Of a stretch of 64,000 nucleotides of DNA, positions 41,672-56,267 are shown piece by piece (position 1 is the first letter of the stretch; every line of letters begins with the position of its first letter). Made by a program: the position numbers and the translations under genes. The DNA is from Lentisalinibacter sp035655155 (GTDB lineage Bacteria > Pseudomonadota > Gammaproteobacteria > Steroidobacterales > Woeseiaceae), in NCBI GenBank assembly GCA_035655155.1, contig DASRVH010000156.1, positions 1 to 64,000 of the forward strand, in the 5' to 3' direction. The notes beneath the pieces were generated by a model. It searched no databases, was not told where the DNA came from, and saw nothing but the letters and a program-made list of their open reading frames with translations.

Positions 41672-42359
41672 CTATGTGCAGGCACGCATACAGGCGCGTC
41701 ACGGCAGGCGCCCGGACGAGTCCGACTGGAGCCGGCTCGAATCCTGCGAGTCCGTCCACGCTTATCTGGAAGCTGCCCGCACCGGCGTGCTGTCTGCCTG
41801 GGCGGAGGGGCTGAACGCCGAGGACGGCATCCACCGCCTCGAGGCGTCGATACGCCGCTCGTGGCGTCACTATCTGGATCAGGTCGCATCCTGGTCGCCG
41901 GAACCCTGGCGGGCTGCAATCGAGTGGTGCGGCTGCCTGCCGGACGTGCCGACGGCCGCCCATGTCGCCGCCGCCGAACAGCCGCCGGTCTGGCTCTCCT
42001 CCGAAGAGCAGAGCGGGACGGAGGCGCCCGGCAGCCTGGACGAATGGCGCGAGGAGTGGCGCGCGCGCATGCCGTCGCCGGATTCCGGGGAGCGGGCCGG
42101 TCTCGCGGCGCTGGAGGCGGCCGTCGATGATTGGGTCGCGGCCAACCGGGACCGTGAGCAGGACTCCGTCGCCCGGGCGGCAAGCCTGCGCGAGCGCCTC
42201 GAACACCGCGTGACGACGGTGTTCCGTCGCCACGCGCTGGGTCCGGCCGCCGTGTTCGCTCATCTGTTGCTGACCGCGCTGGACGTCCAGCGCTTCCGGG
42301 GCGGGCTCGCGCGGCGGCGGGCAGTGTCCGGACGAGGGGTGGCGGGAGCCGCTGCATGA
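41652..42359 (+). CDS. V/A-type ATPase subunit C/d-like (V0D/AC39, proteobacterial form)
   Basis: 235 residues from the ATG at 41652. AGFSYVQARIQARHGRRPDESDW and ESVHAYLEAARTGVLSAWAEGL, then IHRLEASIRRSWRHYLDQVASW, match the short, diverged d/C subunit of proteobacterial V-type ATPases that joins the rotor shaft to the membrane ring. It is much shorter than thermophile subunit C (about 320 residues). The start lies inside the preceding gene (20-bp overlap) and the stop overlaps the subunit I start (ATGA). Confidence 0.72.
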   Translation: MTGAGFSYVQARIQARHGRRPDESDWSRLESCESVHAYLEAARTGVLSAWAEGLNAEDGIHRLEASIRRSWRHYLDQVASWSPEPWRAAIEWCGCLPDVPTAAHVAAAEQPPVWLSSEEQSGTEAPGSLDEWREEWRARMPSPDSGERAGLAALEAAVDDWVAANRDREQDSVARAASLRERLEHRVTTVFRRHALGPAAVFAHLLLTALDVQRFRGGLARRRAVSGRGVAGAAA

Positions 42360-44191
42360 GCTTCCGTTCGCGCCCCGCCCGCTGGTTCGAGGTCCTCACC
42401 CCGCGGTCCGAGGCTACCGCCGCGCTGAAGGCGCTCGCCGATACCGGCGCGGTGGAACTGCAGTCCCACAGCACCAGCGCGGAGAGCATTGCGACGCCCG
42501 AACTTCAGGCCGTGCTGGCCGAGTACCGGGAGCTGGCGCGGAGCTACGGCCGGTACTGGCCCGAGCCGCCGCCCGCCACGCCGAACCTGGATCCGCGAAG
42601 CGCCGAGGCCTCCATGGCGGTGCTGCGGAGCTGGGCCGACGATGCCCAGCCCCTCATCGCCCGGCTGGAGGAGATCCGCAGGGAACGCTCGAAGCTGGCC
42701 TGTCTCGAGCGCCTGCTGGACGAGGCGCCCGAGGCGCTGCCCAGCCCGGCCGGGCTCGCCGCCGCGGGTCCCGCGATCGGCTGCGGACTGTTCCGCATGC
42801 CGCCGGAGACCTGGCCGGAGGGGATGCCCGCCGGGGTCATAGTCCAGCGCATCGCACTGGATGACGAGACCTATCTGCTGGCGGTCGGGCCCAGGGGCGA
42901 ATACGAATCCCTGGCCGGCGCCCTGACGGGCATGAAGGCGGAGCCGGTGGCGCTCCCGGAGGGGCTCGCCGGCGAGCCGGAGGCCGCGTTGACCGAGATC
43001 CGCGATCGCCTGGCCGAACTGGGCCGCGAAGACGAGCGGCTGGGCGAACGGCTGCAGTCGCTGAACGACGAGCACGGCATCGCGCAGATCATCGGCTCCT
43101 TCGAACTGCTCGACTGGATGGCCCATCACGTGCCGAGTTTCCCGAGCAGCGAGAGTTTCGCCTGGATCACCGGCTGGACCAGCGATACCGACGGCGAGGG
43201 CATCCGCGCCGCGCTGGAGCAGGCGGACGTGCGCTACCTGATGCGTTTCTGCGAGCCGCCGGCGGGCTACCCGATACCCATGCTGCTCAGGAACCCGTCC
43301 TGGGCCCGGCCGTTCGAGTTCTTCGCCCGCCAGCTGGGCACCCCGGGCGGCGAGGAGACCGATCCCAGCATGATCGTGGCCGTCCTCGCGCCGTTGATGT
43401 TCGGTTTCATGTTCGGCGACGTCGGTCACGGCGCCGTGCTGCTGGTCGCCGGCCTCTTCCTGTACCGGAAGATACCCCAGCTCGGCATCCTCATCCCCGG
43501 CGGCATCGCGTCGATGGGTTTCGGCGTGGCCTTCGGCAGCGTGTTCGCGCGGGAGGACATCATTCCGGCGCTGTGGCTGCATCCGCTGGAGCACCCGCTG
43601 ACGGTGCTGGGCACGTCGCTCGGCTTCGGCATTCTCGTGCTGCTGCTGGGCCTGGTGCTCGATGCCGTGCAATGGCGCTGGATGGGGCAGTGGTCCATCT
43701 GGTGGCACCGGCGTGTGGGGCTGATGGTGGCCTTCCTCGCGCTGGTGGCGAGCTTCTTCGACGTGCGTTTCCTGTACCTCGCCGTTGCCGGTTCTCTCTG
43801 GTACGTGTTCGGCGAGACGTTCGTCAGCGCCAGGGAGCGGACGCCCGTCGCCCTGGGCCAGGCTGCCGGCGAGTTCGTCGAGTCCCTGTTCCAACTGGCC
43901 GTGAATACGGTTTCCTTCGTCCGCGTCGGCGCCTTCGCGCTGGCCCACGCCGGATTGGGCGTCGCCGTGGTCGGCATGGCCGAGGCCGCCGGCAGCCTGA
44001 CGGGAACGCTGATCGTGCTGGCGCTCGGCAACGCTCTCATCATCGCCCTCGAAGGGCTCATCGTGGGCATCCAGACCACGCGTCTGCTGCTGTTTGAATT
44101 CTTCATCCGATTCCTGAAGGCGACCGGCCGTCCGTTCCGGCCGCTGCCGCCCCCCGAAACCCGCACACCCACCAAAGGGAGTAAAGCATGA
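42356..44191 (+). CDS. atpI: V/A-type ATPase subunit I (a-subunit)
   Basis: 611 residues. The first 330 or so are cytoplasmic and partly coiled coil (LEEIRRERSKLACLERLL; LTEIRDRLAELGREDERLGERL). About seven membrane helices follow, from MIVAVLAPLMFGFMFGDVGHGAVLL onward. The conserved NTVSFVRVGAFALAHAGL holds the essential Arg (Arg523) facing the rotor-ring carboxylate. It forms the ion half-channels and anchors the stator. Four-base overlaps with both neighbours. Confidence 0.92.
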   Translation: MSFRSRPARWFEVLTPRSEATAALKALADTGAVELQSHSTSAESIATPELQAVLAEYRELARSYGRYWPEPPPATPNLDPRSAEASMAVLRSWADDAQPLIARLEEIRRERSKLACLERLLDEAPEALPSPAGLAAAGPAIGCGLFRMPPETWPEGMPAGVIVQRIALDDETYLLAVGPRGEYESLAGALTGMKAEPVALPEGLAGEPEAALTEIRDRLAELGREDERLGERLQSLNDEHGIAQIIGSFELLDWMAHHVPSFPSSESFAWITGWTSDTDGEGIRAALEQADVRYLMRFCEPPAGYPIPMLLRNPSWARPFEFFARQLGTPGGEETDPSMIVAVLAPLMFGFMFGDVGHGAVLLVAGLFLYRKIPQLGILIPGGIASMGFGVAFGSVFAREDIIPALWLHPLEHPLTVLGTSLGFGILVLLLGLVLDAVQWRWMGQWSIWWHRRVGLMVAFLALVASFFDVRFLYLAVAGSLWYVFGETFVSARERTPVALGQAAGEFVESLFQLAVNTVSFVRVGAFALAHAGLGVAVVGMAEAAGSLTGTLIVLALGNALIIALEGLIVGIQTTRLLLFEFFIRFLKATGRPFRPLPPPETRTPTKGSKA

Positions 44192-44544
44192 CCAGCATGA
44201 AGATGATCCTCGCAGGACTCATCGGCCTTGCCCTGATCACCATCGGACTCGGCGCGTTCCTGATGATCACCAGCCTGCCGTTGCTGGCTGTCGAGGAAGG
44301 CGTCGCCGGCGCCGGCATCGGTGAGGGCGCCCTGCGCTGGGGCTTCGCGGCGGCAGCCGCGTCTGCGGCCCTGTCCGCCGCCGCCGGCGGCTATGCCGTG
44401 GCCAAGGTCGGCAGTGCCGCCGTCGGCGCGCTGGCGGAGAAGCCGGAGCTGTTCGGCCGCATCATCATCCTGGTCGGCCTGGCCGAGGGTATCGCCATCT
44501 ACGGGCTCATCGTCGCCATCCTCATCCTGAACCGCCTCGGCTGA
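44188..44544 (+). CDS. atpK: V/A-type ATPase subunit K (proteolipid ring)
   Basis: 118 residues: an N-terminal hydrophobic segment (5-27), then a hairpin of two helices (about 50-76 and 90-115). The ion-binding carboxylate is Glu100 in ILVGLAEGIAIYGL. A single hairpin is half the size of the four-helix NtpK of Enterococcus. The residue after the Glu is Gly, not the Thr of the sodium-binding ET(Y) motif, which favours proton use, though this is only a hint. Four-base overlap with atpI. Confidence 0.9.
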   Translation: MTSMKMILAGLIGLALITIGLGAFLMITSLPLLAVEEGVAGAGIGEGALRWGFAAAAASAALSAAAGGYAVAKVGSAAVGALAEKPELFGRIIILVGLAEGIAIYGLIVAILILNRLG

Positions 44545-44545
44545 C

Positions 44546-44839
44546 GTGTTCGGGGCAGTGTTCATCGGCGACGAAGTCACCGGCGCGGGCTACCGGCTGG
44601 CGGGCTTGCGCGCCGTCACGGCGGGCCCGGACGAGGCGGGCGAAGCGCTGGCGGCGGCGCGCGAGGACGCTGCGCTGATCCTGATCGGGGCGGGCAGCGC
44701 CGGCGGTATCGACGACGACGAACTCGAACGCGTACAGCGCCAGGGTGCGCCACCGGTGGTGGTGGTGCCGGACGCGCAGGGCGGCGAGCCACCGGATCTC
44801 GCCGCCCTGATCAACAGGGCATTCGGACTGGAGCAGTGA
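44546..44839 (+). CDS. atpF: V/A-type ATPase subunit F
   Basis: 97 residues from a GTG one base after the atpK stop. GAVFIGDEVTGAGYRLAGLRAV opens the Rossmann-like F subunit; AALILIGAGSAGGI and PPVVVVPDAQG are the following strands. F sits on the rotor shaft with D. The family is recognisable by IGDEVTGAGYRLAG, and position between K and E supports it. Confidence 0.85.
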   Translation: MFGAVFIGDEVTGAGYRLAGLRAVTAGPDEAGEALAAAREDAALILIGAGSAGGIDDDELERVQRQGAPPVVVVPDAQGGEPPDLAALINRAFGLEQ

Positions 44840-44846
44840 AGGGCCA

Positions 44847-45532
44847 ATGAACGACACAGGCGGCATCGTCGAGCGGCAGGTCGACAGCATGGTCAGGCTG
44901 GTACGGCGCTACGAGGCGGCCGAGATCGAGAAGATCCTGGACCGCGCGTACGAGACGGCCGAGGAGCGGATACGCGTCGCCCGGCGCGATGCGCGGCAGC
45001 GGGTGCACGAGTCAATCGAGGAGCTGCGGGGCGAGGTCGACGCCGCCATCACCCGGGTTCGCGCAGGGGACGAGGCGCGCACACGCCGCCGCGAACTCGG
45101 CAAGGCCCGCCTGGTGCTGGACGCGGGCAGGGAACTCCTGGCCCGGTCGCTGCAGGCGCGCTGGCAGGAACCGGCCTCGCGGCAGGCGTGGACGTCGTCG
45201 CTGCTGGAGCAGGCGGCGGTGGTGCTGCCCTCCGGCACCTGGGAAGTGGAATACGCCGCCGGCTGGCCGGAGGAAGAACGCGAGGCGTTCTCGACGCGCG
45301 CCCGTGAGGCGGCCGGCGAGCCGCCGCGCCTGAACGCCGGGGATGACATCGCCGCGGGTCTGCGGATCGGGATAGCCATCGAGGGCGCCGGCGCGAGCCT
45401 GGACGGCACCCTCGACGGCCTGATGGGCCGGGGCCCCGAACTCGAGGCCCGGCTGCTGGCGGAGTACTACGCCCTGGCCGACGGCCCGGACGGGGAGGAC
45501 GGCCAGGACGGATCTGGCGGAGGCGCATCATC

Positions 45533-45536
<4 letters not shown>
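44847..45536 (+). CDS. atpE: V/A-type ATPase subunit E (stator stalk)
   Basis: 229 residues. The N-terminal half is a charged helix (MVRLVRRYEAAEIEKILDRAY, ARRDARQRVHESIEEL), the C-terminal half a small alpha/beta domain with ARLVLDAGRELLARSL, GDDIAAGLRIGIAIEGAG and DGTLDGLM, as in V-type subunit E, which clamps the A3B3 head. The final 15 residues are Gly/Asp-rich. The stop overlaps the atpA start by four bases. Confidence 0.82.
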
Positions 45537-48828
<3,292 letters not shown>

Positions 48829-48836
<8 letters not shown>

Positions 48837-49443
48837 TCCCCGCCGTCAGCAGTCGGCCAGCCGCGGTCAGCTGCAGGAGCTGCGCGACGAGCAGAAGGTC
48901 GTCCGCGAGGGCTTCGAGTTCCTGGAGCAAAAGCGCATGCTGATCGCCGCCGAGATCATGCGCGAGCTGCGCCGCCACCAGGCGATCTACGAGGAGTTCT
49001 CCGCCGGTCATGCCGATGCTCTCACGGCGCTCGGCCGCGCCATCGGCTTCCACGGGCTGGAGGGCGTGCAGGTCTATCCGCCGCGCCCGTTCGAGGACGG
49101 CTCGCTGTCGTTCGGTGAGCGCCGCTTCCTGGACCTGCGCCTGATCGATGCGGCGACGGAAGGCGAATCCGTGGACCGTTCACGGCCTGCGGTGCTGCCC
49201 TCCATCGAGGCCGAACTCTGCGCGGAGGCCTTCCGCGCGCTGATAGACGGCGCGGCCCGCATGGCGGCCATCGCCACCAGCATCGCGCGCCTGCTGGAGG
49301 ACTATCGCAAGACCGAGCGCCGCGCCCGCGCGCTGGAGAATGTGATCCTCCCCGAGATCGACGAGACCGTGAAGGACTTCGAGGACCAGCTCGAGGCCAT
49401 GGATCAGGAGGACGCGATCCGGGTCAGGATGCGTCGGAGCTAG
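48829..49443 (+). CDS. atpD: V/A-type ATPase subunit D (rotor shaft)
   Basis: 204 residues from a GTG at 48829. Two long antiparallel helices: RGQLQELRDEQKVVREGFEFLEQKRMLIAAEIMREL at the start and IARLLEDYRKTERRARALENVILPEIDETVKDFEDQLEAMDQEDAIRVRM at the end. The latter's family pattern (RRVNALE-VIIP) is recognisable. It is the gamma-like central shaft. Last gene of the ATPase operon; the final 20 bases overlap the converging CadC-like gene. Confidence 0.92.
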
Positions 49444-51370
49444 CGCGCGGTCGAGAGGATTCGTCCGGCGAGCCACGCCACTGCGCGGACAGGTGCCGGA
49501 CCGTCTCCTGCCAGCGCTCATTACCGGGGGCTCCGCGGATGTAGGGAGCGAAGCGCAGGCTCAGCAGCGTCATCATCGCATCCTCGGCTTCCGGTATCGT
49601 CTCCGGCTTCTGCGAGGTGAGTCGCTTCAGCGCCGCCAGGGCACGGAAGGGCGCCTCGGCGTCTCCAAACCAGGCTTCCACGTGAGCAAGTTGCAGGATG
49701 GATCGGGCTGAACCCAGTGACTCGAGCTGCTGCAGGGCGATTGCCGACGCCGCGTCCCGGCCGAGTTCCTGCAGCGCGATCGCCTCGACCGCGTAACGAT
49801 CAGCGGGATAGGCGAACTCCTCCACCAGGTCTGCCGCGGCCTCGTAGCGGCCCTGGTGGAGGTAGGCAAGCGCGATCAGAGATGCCGGATTCATGGCCGG
49901 GTTCAATGCGCTGGCCTGCTGCAGCTCCGCCAGCCCCTCCTCCGCGCGGCCCGCGAGGATCAGCGTGGCGCCGAGGTTGTAATGGTAGGAAGCTGCGAGC
50001 GGGTTGACGGCGATCGCCCGTCGCGACAGTTCGATGGATTCTTCGAAATCGCCGGCCCAGATCCGATAGCCCGCCTCGAATACCAGCACCAGAGGGCTGT
50101 TGGGGGCGAGTTCGCGGGCGCGCTGCATGTGCCGCCGGCCGGCCTCGAGTTCTCCCAGCGACCAGAGCAGCGAGCACATCCGCGCATGGGCCTCCGCCAG
50201 GTTCGGATCGAGTGAGAGGGCGCGCTCGAGGGCGTGGCGCTGTGTCCGCAGAGATTCGGCGAGCGAACCGCGGCCTTCGTCGTAAAACCCGGCCATCGCC
50301 ACGGCGGCCAGTCCGACCCAGGCTGCCGCCAGCCGTGGATCGATGTCCAGCGCCTGCCGGTAGCTCGTCTCGGCGCGTTCGACGTCACCGGCGGCACGTC
50401 GGTTCCAGAAGAACTGACCGCGCAGGTAGTGGCGGTAGGCTTCGGGGTCTGTGTCGGCCGAAACGGTATCGCGTCCGGTCAGCTGCAACTCCAGGGTATC
50501 GCCGATCGATGCCGCGATGTCTTGCTGCACGCGCAGCACGTCGTTCACGGTCGCTTCGTAGGCCCGGGACCAGATCTGGGTATTCTGTCGGGCGTCGACC
50601 AGCTGGGCGGTGACCCGAATCTCTCCGTTCGCCTCGCGTACGCTGCCCTGCAGGATATAGCGGACGCCGAGCCGCGCGGCGATCGCGGGGATTTCCAGGC
50701 TGATATCCCGCAGCGCGAAAGAGGATGTCCGCGCAATCACCAACAGGTCCTCGGACTGATTCAGCCGATGCAATACCTCGTCTGCGATGCCGTCGCCGAC
50801 ATACGCGGCATTGCCCTCGGCGCTCATATCCTCAAAGGGCAGTACCGCGATGGACTTCTCCAGTGGAATCCGGTCCGCGTAGCCCGGCTCGGCTGACTCA
50901 TCGTTGAAAACCAGTTTCGGCAGGTAGGCCAGCGCGGTCGCGGCCACCGCCACCAGGCCGAGCGCCAGCAAGACCGGCCGTCGTCTGCGGGCGGTCTGCC
51001 GTCCGGGCTCCGGGGTGCTCGCGGCACGCAGGCTGTCGACCGGCTCTACTTTCGGCAGCAGACGATATCCGTGACCGCGGACCAGCGCGATGTACTGCGG
51101 TTTCCGCGCGTCGTCGCCCAGGGTCTGCCGCAACAGTTTGATGCGCTGCGTCACCGTCTCCGGGCTGACGATCCGTCCGGACCAGACGCGCTCCGCGATC
51201 TCGTCATGGCTGACTACCGCCGGTGCCCGCTCGGCCAGGAGTAGCAGAAGTTGATACGACAGCCCGGTGAGTTCGAGCACCGTGTCGCCGCGGCGCAGCT
51301 CACGGGTATCCGTATCGAGGATCAGGTCCCCGATGCGGCGGTATCTCCGGGTCTCGTCGTTCTCTCCCAT
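49424..51370 (-). CDS. CadC/ToxR-like membrane transcription regulator with TPR domain
   Basis: 648 residues. N-terminal OmpR-type winged helix (residues about 10-105: GDLILDTDTRELRRGDTVLEL, ETVTQRIKLLRQTLGDDARKPQYIALVRGHGYRL), one membrane helix (about 130-152) after an RRRR stop-transfer, then a periplasmic part. This begins EKSIAVLPFEDMSAEGNAAYVGDGIADEVLHRLNQ, the usual adenylate-cyclase-associated/FlgO-like module, and continues as TPRs. DNA binding from the membrane is implied; target genes are unknown. It converges on atpD, overlapping by 20 bp, and is divergent from the PD40 gene at 51560, a possible target. Confidence 0.9.
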   Translation of the reverse strand: MGENDETRRYRRIGDLILDTDTRELRRGDTVLELTGLSYQLLLLLAERAPAVVSHDEIAERVWSGRIVSPETVTQRIKLLRQTLGDDARKPQYIALVRGHGYRLLPKVEPVDSLRAASTPEPGRQTARRRRPVLLALGLVAVAATALAYLPKLVFNDESAEPGYADRIPLEKSIAVLPFEDMSAEGNAAYVGDGIADEVLHRLNQSEDLLVIARTSSFALRDISLEIPAIAARLGVRYILQGSVREANGEIRVTAQLVDARQNTQIWSRAYEATVNDVLRVQQDIAASIGDTLELQLTGRDTVSADTDPEAYRHYLRGQFFWNRRAAGDVERAETSYRQALDIDPRLAAAWVGLAAVAMAGFYDEGRGSLAESLRTQRHALERALSLDPNLAEAHARMCSLLWSLGELEAGRRHMQRARELAPNSPLVLVFEAGYRIWAGDFEESIELSRRAIAVNPLAASYHYNLGATLILAGRAEEGLAELQQASALNPAMNPASLIALAYLHQGRYEAAADLVEEFAYPADRYAVEAIALQELGRDAASAIALQQLESLGSARSILQLAHVEAWFGDAEAPFRALAALKRLTSQKPETIPEAEDAMMTLLSLRFAPYIRGAPGNERWQETVRHLSAQWRGSPDESSRPRASSDAS

Positions 51371-51559
51371 GAGACTCCTTCGCGGGCCCGGCAGCGCGGC
51401 CTTTCAGTGTCGGACGAGTCGCCCGGAGAATCAACTTCACGCTTTCTTCACGTCGCCTTCATGCGCCCGGGGACGGGTAGCCCTAACGTCTGAAGCACGC
51501 GGCCTGGTGCCAGGGACGGCCGCCGCAACAAACCGATAACGAGAATGGAGGAGAGAGCG

Positions 51560-52519
51560 ATGCGACGTATCAGACCTTTGACGCTTTGCAGCATGCTGCC
51601 CGCGGTGGCCCTTATGCTGACAGGAATATCGGCGACCGCCGAGGCCGGCTATCGGCATGGGGGGCAGGCGGGCTGGAGTCCGAACGAGCCGGCCATGCGC
51701 ACCGATGGTCTGCAGGTGCCCGGCGGCTGTCCCATCGAATCGCCGACGGGACGGTTCCTGTTCACGGCACGCAACCCGGACGATGACCCGGACACCGGCC
51801 TGGACATCTGGGTCAACCAGCGCGCCGGTCATGGTCCGGCCTTCGCGCCGGGCGACCGCCTCCCCGGGCCGGTCAACGTGCCGGCGAACGACTTCTGCCC
51901 GACGCCCCTGCCTGACGGTGAGCTGTTCTTCGTCTCCAACCGGGACCCGCAAGACAACTGTGGCAGCAGTGATATGTACCGCCTCATCAATAACCCGGCC
52001 ACGGGCTGGGCGGAGCCCGAGAACCTGGGCTGCCATCCGGATGGCCCGAACACCCCCGGGCTGGAGTTGAGCCCCGCGGTCATCGAGACCGTGTTCGGCA
52101 CGTTCCTGTTCTATTCGACCGACTATCACACCGGTAATCAGGACATCTACGTCAGCTACCAGCGCGGTGACGGCACGTTCAGCCCCGGCGAGCGGCTCGG
52201 TTATCCGATCAATACCGAGTACGACGACCGTCAGCCGAACGTGAGCCAGGACGGCCGGGAGATCGTCTTCGCCTCGAATCGCCCGAGCTATTCGGGTGAC
52301 GAATCCGGTTTCGACGTCTTCACCGCGAAGCGCCGCTTTGCGTTCTTCCCCTGGCGCCGGGTCGTGAATCTCAGCGAATCCGTTCCGTTCGATACGGTCG
52401 GCGGCGACGAGACCAGGCCTTCGCTGTCCTGGGACGGCGAGCGGCTCTACTACGGCATCGGCGGTCTGGTCTACGTCAGCGAGCGCAACGACTACCGCCG
52501 GCCGTTCTGGGCCCGCTGA
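51560..52519 (+). CDS. Exported PD40 beta-propeller protein
   Basis: 319 residues from the ATG at 51560, which has GGAGGAGAG upstream; an ATG at 51545 is in frame but poorly placed. Signal peptide about 1-29 (ending ATAEAG). WD40-like PD40 repeats (TolB type): SPTGRFLFTARNPDDDPDTG-LDIWV, LPDGELFFVSNRD, TVFGTFLFYSTDYHTGNQDIYVSY, SQDGREIVFASNRPSYSGDESGFDVF and SWDGERLYYGIGG-LVYVSE. Probably a periplasmic binding or scaffold protein. A strong hairpin follows its stop. Confidence 0.85.
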   Translation: MRRIRPLTLCSMLPAVALMLTGISATAEAGYRHGGQAGWSPNEPAMRTDGLQVPGGCPIESPTGRFLFTARNPDDDPDTGLDIWVNQRAGHGPAFAPGDRLPGPVNVPANDFCPTPLPDGELFFVSNRDPQDNCGSSDMYRLINNPATGWAEPENLGCHPDGPNTPGLELSPAVIETVFGTFLFYSTDYHTGNQDIYVSYQRGDGTFSPGERLGYPINTEYDDRQPNVSQDGREIVFASNRPSYSGDESGFDVFTAKRRFAFFPWRRVVNLSESVPFDTVGGDETRPSLSWDGERLYYGIGGLVYVSERNDYRRPFWAR

Positions 52520-52562
52520 GCCCGGTCCGCGTCCGCCGCTATCCCCAGACCGGCGGCAAACC

Positions 52563-52599
52563 GCAGCCCGCGGCGCCTGGCGTCGCGGGCTGCATTCTT
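52563..52599. terminator. Bidirectional terminator hairpin
   Basis: GCAGCCCGCG (52563-52572) and CGCGGGCTGC (52584-52593) pair perfectly; the inner GCGCC/GGCGT extends the stem. ATTCTT follows on the plus strand. It lies between convergent genes ending at 52519 and 52613, so it can stop both. Confidence 0.7.
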
Positions 52600-52612
52600 G
52601 CCGCACCGCGCC

Positions 52613-54025
52613 TCAGCCCATGAACTTCAGGAATTCCCGCCGCGTCTTCGGCCCGAAGGTCAGGTGGTGGGGGTCGCGGCGCTCGGAGTACTCAGCGCGA
52701 CGCTGTTCCACCAGGTCGTTGTGCGCCCGCATTCGTGCCTCGTCCACAGAGATGCCGTAGGGCTTCAGCGCATTCAGGCCGAAGATCTTCGCCCGCAGCC
52801 CGTCGGTGATCTCCGGGTAACCGTGCTCCTCGCGCACGTCCGGGGCGATCTGGAAGGCCCGGAAGGCCTGGATCTGGTCCTGGGGCGAGCCGTACCAGAT
52901 CGAGTCGGTGCCCCACAGCACGTTGTCCTCGCCGAGATGCTTCACCAGCTTGCCGATGCCATGGGCGGCGCTGTCGGTATCGCGCATGAGGCCGCGCCAG
53001 GTACTGCCCAGTTCGGCGTAGACGTTCGAGCCCTTGCCAATGCCGGCTTCCTCCAGGGAACGGATCAGGCCATCCAGACCCTCGCCCCGGTCGGGGTCGT
53101 AGGGCCCCTCGGGCTGGCCGGGTATCCAGCCGGAGTGATAGATGAGGAAGTTCACGTCCGGGAAGCGCTTGGCGGCCGGACCGATGTCGGTACACAGGGA
53201 GTGCTCGTAGGACTGGCGGCCGAAGGGGATGCCCTTGTGGATGCAGATATTTTTCACCCCGAGTGAGCGGGCCTTCTCGATGAAGCGGATGCCCACGTCG
53301 TCGGTGAGATAGAAGCCCTCGCCGTCCGGTCCCCACTGGGTGTAGGTCTTCCAGGCGGAGACGCCGTACGTCTCGGCGAGTTCATCCATGTCCTCGAGGT
53401 CGCCTTCCTGGTTCGGGTTGACGCGGCCGTGGATGAGCAGTCGATGGGTGCCTTCGAGTTCGTCGACGATCCTGCGGGTGGCGTCGGCCTCCTCGATGGT
53501 CAGCGGCTCGGCGTCCCGGCGCGAGGGCACGAAGGAGAGCACCATCATGTCCGTGTCGGCGTCCAGGAACACGTCCTTCACGAAGTCGTCGGCGCCGAGG
53601 CAGCGCATGTAGTCGCGGCTGACGTAGTCGAACTTCGCGCACTCTTCCTTGCGCTCCTGGGCGACGCTCGGCGGCACATAGTGGCCCTGCACGTCGAAGA
53701 TGAACTCCTTCTTGCCGATGCCGGCCTCGGCGAGTTGCACGTCCAGTCCGGCCTCGTCGTCGAGGGCGAAGAAACCGGCGCCCTTGCCGGCGGCTGCATT
53801 GGCGCGGTTCATGGCCAGCAGCGAGGTGGCGGCGCCGGCCGCGCTGATGAGGAAGGCGCGTCGCGGCATGCCGAGGCGCTTCGCGTTCTCGCTCGCGGCC
53901 TCCTGGGCCAGACTATTCGCGTGTTCGTTGCGCGGCTCCAGCGGGATGGGCGCGTACTCGGCGTTGGAGGTCGAGTCGAGTTTGACGGGCAGGCGCTGGC
54001 CCTCGGGGTCGAAGCGATATTTCAT
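52613..54025 (-). CDS. Tat-exported amidohydrolase-family metal-dependent hydrolase
   Basis: 470 residues from the ATG at 54025 (GAGGAG eight bases upstream). An unusual 52-residue N-terminal lead precedes a Tat-like signal MPRRAFLISAAGAATSLLA. The TIM-barrel part has DVQGHYVPPSVAQER (in place of the usual HxH, a Gln-Gly-His), HRLLIHGRVNP, KNICIHKGIPFG, NFLIYHSGWIPG and DNVLWGTDSIWYG, with the His and Asp expected of the amidohydrolase_2 family (decarboxylases and hydrolases). The C-terminus KTRREFLKFMG itself looks like a twin-arginine motif. Substrate unknown. Divergent from the S9 peptidase gene. Confidence 0.85.
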   Translation of the reverse strand: MKYRFDPEGQRLPVKLDSTSNAEYAPIPLEPRNEHANSLAQEAASENAKRLGMPRRAFLISAAGAATSLLAMNRANAAAGKGAGFFALDDEAGLDVQLAEAGIGKKEFIFDVQGHYVPPSVAQERKEECAKFDYVSRDYMRCLGADDFVKDVFLDADTDMMVLSFVPSRRDAEPLTIEEADATRRIVDELEGTHRLLIHGRVNPNQEGDLEDMDELAETYGVSAWKTYTQWGPDGEGFYLTDDVGIRFIEKARSLGVKNICIHKGIPFGRQSYEHSLCTDIGPAAKRFPDVNFLIYHSGWIPGQPEGPYDPDRGEGLDGLIRSLEEAGIGKGSNVYAELGSTWRGLMRDTDSAAHGIGKLVKHLGEDNVLWGTDSIWYGSPQDQIQAFRAFQIAPDVREEHGYPEITDGLRAKIFGLNALKPYGISVDEARMRAHNDLVEQRRAEYSERRDPHHLTFGPKTRREFLKFMG

Positions 54026-54174
54026 GGCGGGCTCCTCATCGGCGTGCCGCCAATTTGCGGCGTCGGGAATCGGCTGTAAAGTGGCGTTGCGGCATTTTCC
54101 TTGAGCGGACGACCAATATGCGCGCCTTCGGTTGTGCCCGACCGGGGGCATGGCTAACCTCTGCCGCGCCCTAT

Positions 54175-54234
54175 TCCGAAGACAACCGGTCCGAAGACAA
54201 CCGGTCCGATGAAGACCAGTCCGAACAAGACCAG
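54175..54234 (+). repeat. Four tandem 15-bp repeats in the S9 peptidase leader
   Basis: Units TCCGAAGACAACCGG, TCCGAAGACAACCGG, TCCGATGAAGACCAG and TCCGAACAAGACCAG run head to tail from 54175. The first two are identical; the others diverge by a few bases. They end 19 bp before the ATG at 54254. The 15-base period keeps one frame (Ser-Glu-Asp-Asn-Arg-like), but no start codon with a ribosome site opens that frame, so it is probably untranslated. Confidence 0.85.
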
Positions 54235-54253
54235 GGAAGACAAGGACGAGACC

Positions 54254-56230
<1,977 letters not shown>

Positions 56231-56267
56231 TTGGCGGCAGCGGCCGGCCCGGAGGTATGCTGGCGGC

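Noticed and set aside
54175..54234. The tandem repeats as coding sequence (Ser-Glu-Asp-Asn-Arg repeats)
   Set aside because: The frame has no start with a ribosome site and, downstream, runs as an Arg-rich shadow of the S9 peptidase.
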